A stretch of 64,000 nt of DNA from Tetradesmus obliquus (GCA_030272155.1 CP126192.1:7784501-7848500); one strand, 5' to 3'. Positions 1 through 11,775 are shown, counted from the first letter of the stretch. The notes: generated by a model from the sequence alone, not told the origin. Made by a program: numbers and translations.

Positions 1-425
1 TGTGGTTTTCCACTTTCATCAGGTCGCGTGCGGGGTTGGCAGCATAGGCAGTGGGGCCGCCCAGGCCTGCGGGCAGCACAGAAGAGAGGGCAATGCAGCA
101 TGATGCGTGTTGTGGTTTTCCACTTTCATTAGATCACGAGCGGGGTTGGCAGCATAGGCAGTGGGACCACCCAGGCCTGCGGAACAGCATAGAAGAGAGG
201 GCAATGCAGCATGATGCTTGTTGTGGTTTTCCAGTTTCATCAGATCGCGTGCTGGGTTGGTTGCACAGGCAGTGGAACCACCCAGGCGTGCGGCGGCACA
301 GCGGAAAATATGCGGCGGAACATGATGCTGGTTGAGTGATGTTGTGGGTTTTCATTTGCGTCAGGTCGCGTGCTGGGTTGGCAGCATAGGCGGTGGGGCC
401 ACCCAGGCCTGTGAAGCAGCACAAC
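1..425 (-). repeat. Four echoes of the aquaglyceroporin NPARD exon 5' edge
   Basis: Four diverged copies, about 110-120 bp apart, each with an acceptor-like CAG followed by codons for GLGGPTAYAANPARDL and then unrelated sequence. None continues into the GPR-type sequence expected after NPARD, so they are read as upstream echoes of an exon beyond the window edge. The copy near 240-300 is the most decayed. Confidence 0.75.
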
Positions 426-3400
426 AAGACGGCATGCTGGTCAGATAGATAGATAGATGGAGGGCTTACACGGTGTGTTCATGCGGCATACGCCACCACA
501 GACACCTGGTAAAATGGGAAGCTGCAAGCAGCACAACAAGACGGCAGGCTGGTCAGGTGCTGTTGTCTGTCGCATTGAGTTGTCCGCAGAACAAGTGGGC
601 TTGCGCACGCCGCTTGTGCAGGCAGGAGCAGCAGCATAGTGCATCAGGGAGACTCACAGCACCAAGATATTGTATGTCAAGCCACATATGCAGCAACCAC
701 ATACTGTACGTCAAGCCACATCTGAACTGTCAGGCTCAGTTCCTTGCCTGCATCCAGCACCACAATGACGCCGCAGATGAGGGAAGAGCTGCAGCACACA
801 AGCATCAACACTGGTGCTGGTACCACGCAGGCCACATATGCTTGCGTCTAAGCCACATGTGTTGCACAAACGTTGCTCACCGGCAATCAGCACCACGACC
901 CCGGCAACATACTGCAGCCCTCATCTTTTCAGGCCCCAGCAACATGTTGAAGACACACAAAAGACAATGCATTGGGTGACTGCTCACCGGCAATCAGCAC
1001 CACGATGACCTGGCAGATGAGGAAGTACTGTATCCCGACCTCGTAGAACAGCTTCACGTCACTGCCCTCAGGGAAGCGGCGCGCCTGCAGCGGCAGCAGC
1101 AGCAGCGGCACAGATCAGCCTTATTAGCAGAGCTTGTGCTGCAAGTAGCAGCGGCACACTGCAGATACAAGCACCAAACCACAGCTCAGCCTTGGGGAGT
1201 TGATAAGCGGCACATACATACCACATTGATGTACATAACAATGATCAATGACAATAACAATAATAACTATAACATTAATAATGATGACAACAACAATAAT
1301 AACTATAACATTAATAATGATGATAAATACAAATGATGATGACAATGACAATAATAATAAGAAGAACAAAAGTAATAACAATAATATTTAGCGATATAAA
1401 GATAATAATAACAGTATTAACAACAACATTGCCGCACCTGCATCTCTATCAGCAGCACCAGCAGCAGCAGCGCCACGGTGCCCATGACCTCCGTGATGAA
1501 GTTGTACAGCGGGGAGTAGATGGCCGGGCGCGTGGCAAAGATGGACAGCTTGGCGTTCTGATCCGCCACCACGGCAGCCTGCACATTGCAGTCAGTTGAG
1601 GGACGCAGCAGGCACGGCAATGCACACGTGTGTTGGTGAGTGAATCACAGGCCGCGTGGCAAAGATGGACAGCTTGGCATTTTGGTCCGCCACCACGGTA
1701 GCCTGCAGATTGTGTTTTGCAGGGCAGCAGGCATTGAGATGCAGATGCTTCAGATTATATTATATTTGCAAAGCGCAGCAGGCACGGCAATGCAGAAACA
1801 GTATATTGGTGAGTAGATGGCCGGGCGCGTGGCAAAGATGGGCAGCTTGGCATTCTGGTCCGCCACCACGGCAGCCTGCAGATTGCAGTTGGTTGAAGGA
1901 CGCAGCAGGCACGGCAATGCAGATGCTGCGTAGTGGGGAGTAGATGGCTCAGCACACGGCAGAGATGATACTTGTGGCGCACTGGTCCACCACCAGTGCA
2001 GCCCGCAGATTTTGTTATTTTTGCAAAGCTCAGCATACACGGCAATGCAGACGCGGTGGTGTGGTGAGTAGATGGCGCGGCGTGTGGCAAAGATGGACAG
2101 CTTGGCATTCTGGTCAGCCACTGCAGCAGCCTGCAGATTGCAGTTGGTTGAAGGACGCAGCAGGCATGGCAATGCAGACGCGGTGGTGTGGTGAGTAGTT
2201 GGTGGGGAGTGTGGCAATGATGGACAGCTTGGCGTTCTGGTCCGCCACCACGGCCGCCTGCAGATTGTATGACATTTGCAAAGCTCAGCATACACGGCAA
2301 TGCAGACGCGGTGGTGTGGTAGGTCGATGGGGGGGCGCACGGCAAAGATGCTCCTTGTGGCGCGCTGGTCCACCACCACTGCAGCCCGCAGATTGATGAT
2401 TGCAAAGCGCAGCACACGGAAACACAGACGCTGTGCTGTGAGTAGATGGCGGGGCGCGTGGCGAAGATGGACAGCTTGGCATTTTTGTCAGCCACCACGG
2501 CAGCCTGCAGACTGTGTTTTGCAAGGCAGCAGGCGTTGCACTGCACATGCTGTGTAGTGGGGAGTAGTTGGCGGGGCGCGTGGCAAAGATGTCAGCTTGG
2601 CCTTCTCGTCCGCCACCACAGCAGCCTGCACATTGCAGCTGGTTGAAGGACGCAGCAAGCGTACAATGCCAACACAGTGTTGTGGTGAGCAAACAGCCAG
2701 GCGTGTGGCAAATATGGACAGCTTGGCATTCTGGTCCGCCACCACGCCGCCGTACGGCAGCCTGCAGATTGCAGTTGGTTGAAGGACGCAGCAGGCATGG
2801 CATTGCAGACGCGGTGTATTGGTGAGTACATGGCCGGGCGCGTGGCAAAGATGGATAGTTTGGCCTTCTCGTCCGCCACCGCGGCAGCCTGAAGCCGGCC
2901 GACCACACAGCAGACAATGCGCAGGGACACAACCATGAATCAATGACATGTGTGATGTGTGATGCGTGATGTGGGTGAGCAATGGAGTGCAAGTGACGCA
3001 TACGAGACGCTGCACGGCACGACATGCCTATGTTCCAGCTCCGGCTTGTTTCTGTTGCACCACAGAACTCTGGCACGCTGGACAGCACGGCGGCACCATG
3101 ACAGGCGCTTGCTGCCCACCGGCCGTGTGCACTTGCATCGGCTGCATCAGGCCAGGCCCCCACATCTGCATCAGGCCAGTCCCCCACATCTGCATCAGGC
3201 CAGGCCCCCACATCTGCATCAGGCCAGGCCCCCACATCTGCATCAGGCCAGGCCCCCACATCTGCATCAGGCCAGTCCCCCACATCTGCATCAGGCCAGT
3301 CCCCCACATCTGCATCAGGCCAGGCCCCCACATCTGCATCAGGCCAGGCCCCCACATCTGCATCAGGCCAGTCCCCCACATCTGCATCAGGCCAGGCCCC

Positions 3401-6400
3401 CACATCTGCATCAGGCCAGGCCCCCACATCTGCATCAGGCCAGTCCCCCACATCTGCATCAGGCCAGTCCCCCACATCTGCATCAGGCCAGTCCCCCACA
3501 TCTGCATCAGGCCAGGCCCCCACATCTGCATCAGGCCAGGCCCCCACATCTGCATCAGGCCAGGCCCCCACATCTGCATCAGGCCAGGCCCCCACATCTG
3601 CATCAGGCCAGGCCCCCACATCTGCATCAGGCCAGGCCCCCACATCTGCATCAGGCCAGTCCCCCACATCTGCATCAGGCCAGTCCCCCACATCTGCATC
3701 AGGCCAGTCCCCCACATCTGCATCAGGCCAGGCCCCCACATCTGCATCAGGCCAGGCCCCCACATCTGCATCAGGCCAGGCCCCCACATCTGCATCAGGC
3801 CAGGCCCCCACATCTGCATCAGGCCAGGCCCCCACATCTGCATCAGGCCAGGCCCCCACATCTGCATCAGGCCAGGCCCCCACATCTGCATCAGGCCAGG
3901 CCCCCACATCTGCATCAGGCCAGTCCCCCACATCTGCATCAGGCCAGGCCCCCACATCTGCATCAGGCCAGGCCCCCACATCTGCATCAGGCCAGGCCCC
4001 CACATCTGCATCAGGCCAGGCCCCCACATCTGCATCAGGCCAGGCCCCCACATCTGCATCAGGCCAGGCCCCCACATCTGCATCAGGCCAGGCCCCCACA
4101 TCTGCATCAGGCCAGGCCCCCACATCTGCATCAGGCCAGGCCCCCACATCTGCATCAGGCCAGGCCCCCACATCTGCATCAGGCCAGGCCCCCACATCTG
4201 CATCAGGCCAGGCCCCCACATCTGCATCAGGCCAGGCCCCCACATCTGCATCAGGCCAGGCCCCCACATCTGCATCAGGCCAGGCCCCCACATCTGCATC
4301 AGGCCAGGCCCCCACATCTGCATCAGGCCAGGCCCCCACATCTGCATCAGGCCAGGCCCCCACATCTGCATCAGGCCAGGCCCCCACATCTGCATCAGGC
4401 CAGGCCCCCACATCTGCAACCCACCTGGTAGAATGTGCTGGCGCGCTGCTTCTCTGCTGTGAATGCATGATGTTGTAACAAAAAAAAGTCTTTATGCCTG
4501 GCCATGATCCCACATCTGCTGCCTACCTGGTACAGGGCATTGGCTCGCTGCTTCTCAGCAGTGATGGTGTCGCTGTCAAAGTCGCTGTCAAAGCCATCTG
4601 CAAAACGCACGTCACGCTTGCTGTCATTCTGCGCCTCCCGGCTCCCGTGCCCCTGCAGGAACACGAATAAGCAGAACATGAGCGAAATGTATCAGCAAAG
4701 AAGTCTTAGAGTTGAGCGACTTGTGTTTTTGCCAGCAGAGAATGTTCTGCATGCACCTCAATTCGTCTTGCTAGTGCGGTTCCTGGGGATGTGTGCAACT
4801 TCAAAGCAGCAAAACCGCTGCCTTGTAGTGCGCAGCGCTGGCCAATTTGGAACAACCAGAATGTAACAAGCAATCTACTAACACAAGACAGTTACTCCTC
4901 ACCTGCAGGCCTGCCATCTGCACCACCATGCCCCCAGCACCCGCCCTATCCACATCTGCGCTGCTGCTACGCTCAAACGTAGCACAAACATATAACATAT
5001 GTAACAAAACAACTGATCCTCACCTGCAGGCCTGCCATTTCAACCACCATGCCTCCAGGCGCCCCAGCACCTGCTCTGTCCACGTCAGCGCTGCTACCAC
5101 CACTGAAAGTCACACATATGTAACACGCATGGAACAAAACAACTAAACCTCACCTGCAGGCATGCCAGCTCCACCACCATGCGCTCAAGTGCCCCAGCAC
5201 CGGCCCTATCCACGTCACGCTCCTGCTGTGACAAAAGGAAGTCACAGTAGATTAGACAAGATAACAGATCTGTGACACAATAACCATTTTTTTACCTGCA
5301 ATTCCGCCTTCTCCACCACCATGCCTCCAGCACCCGCCCTGTCAACATCTGCAGTGAAGCTGCACTCAAAATAACGTATAGTAACAATCAAGTGACGAAT
5401 ACGTCACAAAAAATGATCCTCACCTGCAGGCCCGCCATTTCCACCATGCGCTCAGGGGACCCAGCACCTGCTCTGTCCACGTCAGCGCTGCTACCACCAC
5501 CAAAAGTAACACATGTGTAACACATATGTAACAAAAAAAACTGATCCTCACCTGCAGGCCTGACATCTCCACCACCATGCGTTTGGGTGACGCAGCACCT
5601 GCCCTGTCTGCGCTGAAGCTGCGCCAAAAAAAACACTACTTAACGCAAAAGTAACTAGCTATGTATCTAAACAGCTGCTTCTCACCTGCAGGCCCGCCAT
5701 CTCCACCACCATGCCTGCAGGCGCCCCAGCACCTGCCCTGTCCACGTCAGCGCTGAAGCTGCGCCCAAAGCTGCCAACATGCTGCTGCCCGCCATCCGAA
5801 TGCACATGCGTGTCATCAACAGCAGTAGCAGCAGCAAAGTTGCCGCTGCTGCTGCCGGCGCCGCTGTGGCACTTGGGGCAGGTGCGCTGCCGCAGCACCT
5901 TTTCCACGTGAGCATCACGCAGGTGGCGCTGAAGGTCTGCAGCAGCAGTAGGCAGCAGAAAAGAATGTTCATTGCACAGGTGCATTGCGACAGCCAACAC
6001 CTCAAGTGCACTTTGTTTGTAAACACAGCAGCAACCCTGTCCATGTGCGTGTCGGCAGCAGCGGCAGCAGCAGCAGCAACAGCCACAAAGTTCTTTATGA
6101 GGCGCGTCGGCAGCAGCTGTGGCACTTGGGGCAGGTGCGCTGCCGCAGCACCTTCCCCACGTAGGCATCACGCCAGTAGCGCTGCAGGTCTGCAACAGTG
6201 GCAGCAGCAGCAGCAGGATTCGGCACAATTGTGATGCAGCAAAACAAGCAATGCCCTCACATATGTTTGGCATTGGATGGGCCATGAAGCAACAGCACTT
6301 CTCTTCTTCCGCAGTACTGAAAGGTAGCAGCAGCAGCAGTGCCAGCAGCAGCAGCAGCAGCGGCAGCAGCAGCAGCAGCAGGTTTACCGTTGCTCAGCTA

Positions 6401-9400
6401 CATCAGCATTGAATACACAGCACTGAAGTACGTGTTACCGGGCAGGAGGCCAGGCAGCTGCTGCTGCTACCACACAAGCACAAGCACCCCTCTGCGCCTG
6501 CGCAGATGTCACGCACTTCGACTGCAAGCAAACACAGTTCCCACATGCCCTGGATGGTCTTGCGGGCCAGAGGCTGAACATGTGCATGTGTCTCACATCC
6601 CCATGGCCCTGTGATGCTGGCACACCGGTGCAGGGCTGCTGCCACTACCACACACCAAAGCACCCTGCCTCTTCTACAGTACATACAAGAAAACACAAAA
6701 GCCCCACCTGCCACCTGGATGGTCTTGCGTGCCAGCGGCTGAACATGTGTCTCGCTGCCTGGAGGGCCTGTTATGCTGGCTCGCCGGTGCAGCGGGTCCC
6801 GCATGTGGTAGTACTCTGAGAGCACTTGTGATGGTGTCTCCTCATGAATGACGTCGCTGCTGCGCAGGTAGTACAGCGTGTGGCGCAGGGGATTCAAGGG
6901 ATTGCTTGTGACCTGAGAACAGCAAGCAGCAGCAGCAGCAGCAGCAACATCACATGCTAAGGGTCGAGGGGGTTGCTTGTGATTTGGGAACAGGGAGCGG
7001 CAGCAGCAAAAGTAGATGACTTTGCTGTTACAGCACAGTTTTACAGCGAGCTGCGCAGCACCTGCGGACGTGCCGCTAAAGAAAGCCGAGCTGAGGTGCA
7101 GCGAATGCCAAACCGAAGTAGGGCCACAGGCCCACCCACAAAGGAGCCAGACAAGGCTCATGGGTCAATGAAATGCACCAGCTGAGCGGCACTGCTGCGC
7201 CGCTCCTGTCCCTAGCCTGCCTCGACATCAGCAGCACTCACCAGTCTGTCGGGCCGCGTGGCATAGGATGTGATCTGCAGCTCGCTTTCTTTCAACCCGT
7301 CTCCACACCCTCGCAAACCCAGCCCCCTACCCTCCTACAGTGCGCAACAGCAAGCACCCAGCTACAATGCACACCTTTCTGTCTGGCCGTGTTGCATACG
7401 ATGCGATCTGCACCGTGCTCTCTGTCACTATGTCTTATAAACCCCTAAACCTAGGCCTCTAGCCGCCTACAGCGCGCAAAAGCACACACCCCACCCTACT
7501 ATCCACACCTTCCTGTCCGGCCGCTTGAGTATGACGCGATCTGCAGTGCGCTTTCTTTCATCACGTCCCTCCCACCCTATAAACCGAGGACCCTAGCCAC
7601 CTACAGTGCGCAACAGCAAGCATCCTACTACAATGCACACCATTCTGTCTGGCCGTGTTGCATATGATGCGATCTGCACCGCGCTCTCTGTCACTATGTC
7701 TTATAAACCCCTAAACCTAGGCCTCCAGCCGCCTACAGCGCGCAACAGCACGCACCCTGCCATACCCTACTACAATGCACACCTTTCTGTCCGGCCGTGT
7801 TGCATACGATGCGATCTGCAGCGCGCTTTCTTTCATCACGTCCCGCCTGCGCAGCAGGTTGTCATCCTTGTCCAATGGGGCAGGCTCCGGCAGGGTCTTG
7901 TAGTGCGGCAGGAAGTGTATCCAGTGCAGCACAGCTCCTGTTTGGATAAGCAGAAGCAGCACACATGCTATTGCTCATTATGATACACAAAATGATGCAA
8001 AACTAGTGCTCATCGTTTAGCAGCAGGAGCTGCAGAGACTGCCGCTGGGCACCTCTCCACAACATGTGAATACAGAGTCAACACCGCAGGGCAGCCGCCA
8101 CCCTACACCCTCCTGTTAAAATGCATGTAACAGCTTGCGCCGGCACACGCACGCCCCGGCAAATTCTGCCACCGAGAGTCACAAAAATTCAATGTTGCTG
8201 ATGCTGCCAGCGGTGTTGGTACGAATTCCAAGAAAGGCGAAGCAAATCATCAAATTGAGCATCTTGAAAACAACAGTTCAACATCAGCACCTGCTCACCT
8301 GCGAATGCGCCTGCAAACTCTGCCAGCGACATTCAACAATGTCCACACCGCTGCTGTTGCCACCTGTGGCGGTTCACGCAACCCATTACAAGTCAAACCA
8401 GGTCCTCAACGCTACTTAGCTAAGAAGACGCCTGCAAACTCTGCCAGCGACACGCACACAAAGTCAGCGCCCCCGTGAGGTTCCTAGTGATGTTCATACA
8501 TCAACACTACAACACGGTAAACTTGCTCACCTACGAATGCGCCTGCAAATTCCTCCAGCGACAGGCACACAAAGTCCACGCGTGTCAGGTTGCCCCACAC
8601 CCACTGCGCCAGGCACACAGAAACAAAGACCTCCAAACTCACCTGCAGGTGCCCCCGCAAACTCTGCCAGGGAGAGACACACAAAGTCCACCCCAGTGAG
8701 GTTGCTAACCTGCACTTTGCAAAATCAGGCTGTTAGGGATGACGTCCATACTCACCTACAAATGCGCCTGCAAACTCTGCCAGGGAGAGGCACACAAAGT
8801 CCACGCCTGTCAGGTTGCCCCACACCCACTGCGCCAGGCACATGGCCGGGTTGAGTTTGGCGCTGACCTTGCCAAAAATGTGCAGCGGCGCCAGGAAGGC
8901 AAAGCCGAAAGTAAACACAGTCCAGCCCCTGCAGCAAAGGTGGCATGCAGCAGACAGGGACAAATTTAAAGTTACGGCCGCAATGCTGCTGTGTGAAGAT
9001 CTGCTTAGCAAAACCTGCGGCCACTGTGCAGCCCCTGCAGCTGTGGGATGGTGGGAGGCGCACAGGACCAGGTGAGGGGCAGTGGCAGTGATCCCATGTG
9101 GCGCCAGGCACATGGCGGGGTTGAGCTTTGCGCTGACCTTGCCGAAAATGTGCAGCGGCGCTAGGAAGGCAAAGCCGAAAATAAACACAGTCCAGCCCCT
9201 GCGGCAGTTGCATGTGGAGACAAGGCACAGAAGATGGGGCAGCGTCAATTGCCTGATGCTGTTGCGGGATGCGCTTTGCGCTGACTTTGCTGAAAATGTT
9301 CAGCGGGGCCAGGAAGGCAAAGCCAAAAGTAAACACAGTCCGGCCCCTGCAAAGACGTGGCATTGCAGCAGACGGGCATACCATCAAATTGAGGGCTGCA

Positions 9401-10132
9401 GTGCTATAGTTGCAAGCCCTGCTTTGCAGCAGAGGGGGCCAGCGACCAGCCCCTGCAGCTGGTGGGATGGTAGGAGGCAAACAGGACAGTGAGGCTGCGG
9501 CAGTAATCTGATGCGATTGCAGGTTGATATTGGCGCTTACTGTGGCGTGGCAGGTGTCTCCATATCATCTGTTGTTGCTCAGCTGGCAGATGACGGCATA
9601 CACGGAACATGCAAGTGAAGGAGAGAGGCTAAGCATGTGCTCGGTTGCTTCCCAATGCGCCAAATGTACACGGTCCTCATGCACATAGCAGTTTCAATTG
9701 ACGGCAATTGTGCCCCCGTCTGAAGCAATGCTGGCAGCTGCATGAAGGCTGCATCCTAGAACGTTGATGACAGTCAGTGCAAAGATACATGCAGCTCAAG
9801 CATCAGCACATTGCTGCTGCTGTTGCTGCTCGTTCTGCTGCTGCTGCTGCTCATGGAAATGATAGCTTTGTATGCAGCCCATGCTGCGAGAGCTGTCAGT
9901 GGCAGCAGCACGCACCAACCCATAGCATGGCCCTGCACGATGAGAGCAGCAAAGACAGCAGCAGCAGCAGCAGCAGCAGCGGCAGCAGCAGCAGCCAAAG
10001 TGACCAGCAGTAAAAGCAGCACCTGCGCAGTGTGCACATTGGCCTCCCACCTTCAACCGCAGTCAACAGCAGCACCAGTTCTGGCACTTGCTGCTTGATT
10101 GACTTCAATCACGCTGCTGCAGGCTTATGGGA

Positions 10133-10169
<37 letters not shown>

Positions 10170-10376
10170 AAGCTATCTTTTCAGGCTTGACACATGCATA
10201 ACCTGCAGTGCAAATGCTGCTGTGGCAGAGCCTGCCAGCCTGCTGCAGCCTGACATTTGAGAACACACCTTGGTGCTTGGCAGCAGCTCATTAGCCAGTG
10301 CTGCCTCTCCGGTATATATGACAATCATCATGCCAAGAAACTCAGCCAGGCAGCGGATGCCCAGAGAGTACGCCAT
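1..10376 (-). CDS. Aquaglyceroporin (MIP family), 3' end outside window
   Basis: Membrane channel for glycerol, water or small solutes, by family. Exons in transcript order: 10376-10269, 9932-9916 (17 bp), 8928-8756, 7937-7783, 6912-6708, 5936-5686, 4652-4527, 1578-1438, 1084-988; phases join without a break over 424 residues. Residues 11-15 (AEFLG) begin TM1; the first NPA box (NPAM) is at 68-71; residues 373-392 (TEVMGTVALLLLVL) match TM4/5 of GlpF-like channels. The second box (GPTAYAANPARD) is seen only in four truncated copies at 10-420, so the real exon lies left of base 1. Oddities: loop C carries roughly 240 extra residues with a CPKC motif and acidic FDSDFDSD stretch; exon 2 is only 17 bp. 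Start: first ATG in frame; an earlier exon is possible because CAACAG lies just upstream. Function inferred from boxes and topology; substrate unknown. Confidence 0.85.
1240..1437. repeat. AT-rich low-complexity intron segment
   Basis: A stretch made of AATAACAATA/ATTAATAATGATGACAAC-like words lies in the intron just downstream of the aquaglyceroporin exon 1438-1578. It contains a near-duplicate 40-bp block (about 1255-1325). No gene is seen in it. Confidence 0.7.
1650..2891 (-). repeat. Ten tandem echoes of aquaglyceroporin exon 8, 5' edge
   Basis: Ten copies (near 1650, 1818, 1944, 2072, 2198, 2326, 2442, 2566, 2694 and 2829) of an acceptor (CTGCAG) plus the first ~70 bp of exon 1578-1438 (AAVVADQNAKLSIFATRP), spaced about 115-130 bp. 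Two subtypes can be told apart: one close to the exon and one reading VVVDQRATRSIFAVRP (1944, 2326). Some have frameshifting indels (2566) or lost bases. None contains the TM-encoding 3' half of the exon. They lie upstream of it in the transcript. Confidence 0.9.
3145..4416. repeat. 24-bp minisatellite, 53 copies
   Basis: Exactly 53 units of CATCAGGCCAGGCCCCCACATCTG in two variants (GGCC or GTCC at one site), interspersed. The array lies within an intron of the aquaglyceroporin gene. Because the unit is a multiple of three, five of six frames are open, producing long but meaningless open frames. The unit resembles the intron segment directly after the donors at about 4420 and 4520, so it probably grew from donor-side echo sequence. 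Confidence 0.95.
4417..4475 (-). repeat. Echo of aquaglyceroporin exon 7, 3' edge
   Basis: A copy of the last ~35 bp of exon 4652-4527 (encoding TAEKQRA..YQ) plus a donor (GGTGGGT) lies between that exon and the 24-bp array. Confidence 0.75.
4897..5625 (-). repeat. Six tandem echoes of aquaglyceroporin exon 6, 3' edge
   Basis: Six copies (near 4900, 5020, 5150, 5293, 5422, 5549) of the last ~75 bp of exon 5936-5686 (ADVDRAGAG...MVVEMAGLQ) followed by a donor-like GTGAGG. Period about 125-130 bp. They lie downstream of the exon in the transcript; each retains a usable-looking donor except the one at 5293, which has changed bases at the junction. Confidence 0.9.
6100..6189 (-). repeat. Echo or alternative copy of aquaglyceroporin exon 6, 5' edge
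   Basis: An acceptor (TTGCAG) at 6190-6195 is followed by a copy of the 5' part of exon 6, reading DLQRYWRDAYVGKVLRQRTC, against DLQRHLRDAHVEKVLRQRTC in the assigned exon. It keeps the frame through the CPKC motif, then degrades. It is most simply an upstream echo, but an alternative exon cannot be excluded. Confidence 0.65.
6435..6632 (-). repeat. Echo of aquaglyceroporin exon 5, 3' edge
   Basis: Copy of the end of exon 6912-6708 (SITGP..ETH..QPLARKTIQ), downstream in the transcript. The donor GT is changed, so this copy is probably not spliceable. Confidence 0.7.
7241..7700 (-). repeat. Four echoes of aquaglyceroporin exon 4, 3' edge
   Basis: Copies near 7241, 7370, 7505 and 7640 of the last ~55 bp of exon 7937-7783 (ESALQIASYATRPDRK) with donor GTG. 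Spacing about 130 bp, downstream of the exon in the transcript. Confidence 0.8.
8130..8715 (-). repeat. Echoes of aquaglyceroporin exon 3, 3' edge
   Basis: At least four copies (near 8135, 8298, 8528, 8640) of the last ~60 bp of exon 8928-8756 (DFVCLSLAEFAGAFVG) with GTGAG donors, in the intron after that exon. The one near 8420 is much decayed. Confidence 0.8.
9080..9480 (-). repeat. Echoes of aquaglyceroporin exon 3, 5' edge
   Basis: Two clear copies (9110-9205 and 9265-9355) and a weak third (about 9430) of CTGCAGGGG plus the exon start encoding GWTVFTFGFAFLAPLHIFGK. They lie upstream of the exon in the transcript. The copy at 9110 even retains the NPAM codons. Confidence 0.85.
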
Positions 10377-11775
10377 TGCGTCCTGCTGTTGCTGCTGCTG
10401 CTGCTACTGCTGCTGCTGCCGGTGCTATGCTGGTCAGCTGCACCTGGTAACCGATAAACAGCGCTAGTCACAGCACTACGTTGATGTCAAACTGTTTAAG
10501 GCGCACTCGCATGCCCTGCAGGCTTCGGCAATCAGCCAGCAGGCGCTGTTCGACGAACCAAACAGGCAGCGGGCCGGGCTTGGGCTGCTGTGGTGCAAGT
10601 GCAAAGCCTCAAGGCGCTTTGGTATTTATATATGGTATTAAAAGCAAACGGTGTGTGTGGTAAGAGATCCTGCAGACGTAGCGCTGCAAGTGTGTCGAGA
10701 GACAAAGCGAATCATGCCAGGCACAAATCCAACGTAGCATCTGCCAGTGTTACGTCTTCTCCAGCAACTTATAACGTTGTTTGACGTCCCACAAGTGGTC
10801 CTGAGGCACAATGCAAACCCTGGATGACTCAGTCGCTTGTCACCTTGGTGTTTGAATTGCTGCTTGTCCTTGCAGTGTTGTTTCGCTGCCTTTACGGCTG
10901 CATACTGAACCAGAAAGGATTTTTTTTGCAGGCATCTCCTGGTCACCACAGACGTGCCATGTCTACTGTACAGCGTGAGTTGTCCTAAGGACTCCAAGTG
11001 CAATTTGGAGTGCTCGGCAGTGCCAGGCACCTGGTCACAAACACAAACGCAACACACTATTGTGCAGTTTCTCCAGAAGCACAGCGACCATCACTGCTGC
11101 AGGGCGATGCGGCGCACAGTCGCTATGTCAACTTGTTTCTGTCAAACGCACCCGGTGCCAGGGCCTGCCAGCCTGGCTGAGCCTGAGGCTGGCCAGGCTT
11201 GCCCTTAGATTTACTGTCTGCAAGAGGCACATGGAAAGCATGCGGTCAAAACAGCCATATGCAAACTCTCTGTCAACATCGTCCGCGGATGTGGGAAGTG
11301 AGCAGTGCAGGCTGCGCAGCGCGCAGCAGCACAGCAGCCGTGCGGCACCGTGCCGTGACGGCAGCACAGCAGCACGGCAGTGCCTGCTGGAAGGAAAGGT
11401 GGGAAGCTTGCTGCAGCCCTACACCAAGAAAGTAAATTTATGAATCAGGCAATGTCTGCAGTTTCGATTATGTTCAGGTCCAATCACGACTTCGTTGCGA
11501 AAGTTGGAGTGCACTTGGGGCCCCGGGTATACCGCCATTGTGGTTTCACCAGAGAGGCACAGCGTGATGTTTTTGTAATTAAGGTATTGATCCTGTCGAA
11601 ACCTTGCGCGAAGTCGTAGGTGATGCCGCTGCGTCACTGGTCAGTTAGCTTCAAAACAGTGACACCTGCTCATCTCCTGCCCACCATATCGCCATGCACA
11701 TTGTCAGCAGAAATCCTCATCTCATTCGTCTGTCTCCTTGGTCTTACATCACGCAGTTTACTTGAATCCATCACG
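10377..11775. other. Intergenic region between divergent aquaglyceroporin and CP12 genes
   Basis: No supported gene. It must contain both upstream regions. A TATATA-like stretch at about 10622-10637, read on the minus strand, lies roughly 250 bp before the aquaglyceroporin ATG and is the only promoter-like element I can point to. Confidence 0.5.

Noticed and set aside
2959-4462. Plus-strand open frames of HLHQARPP or ICIRPGPH repeats
   Set aside because: Same minisatellite on the other strand; no start context, domain or splice logic.
2285-4513. Long minus-strand open frame made of WPDADVGA repeats
   Set aside because: It is the 24-bp minisatellite read in one of five open frames, inside an intron of the aquaglyceroporin gene.
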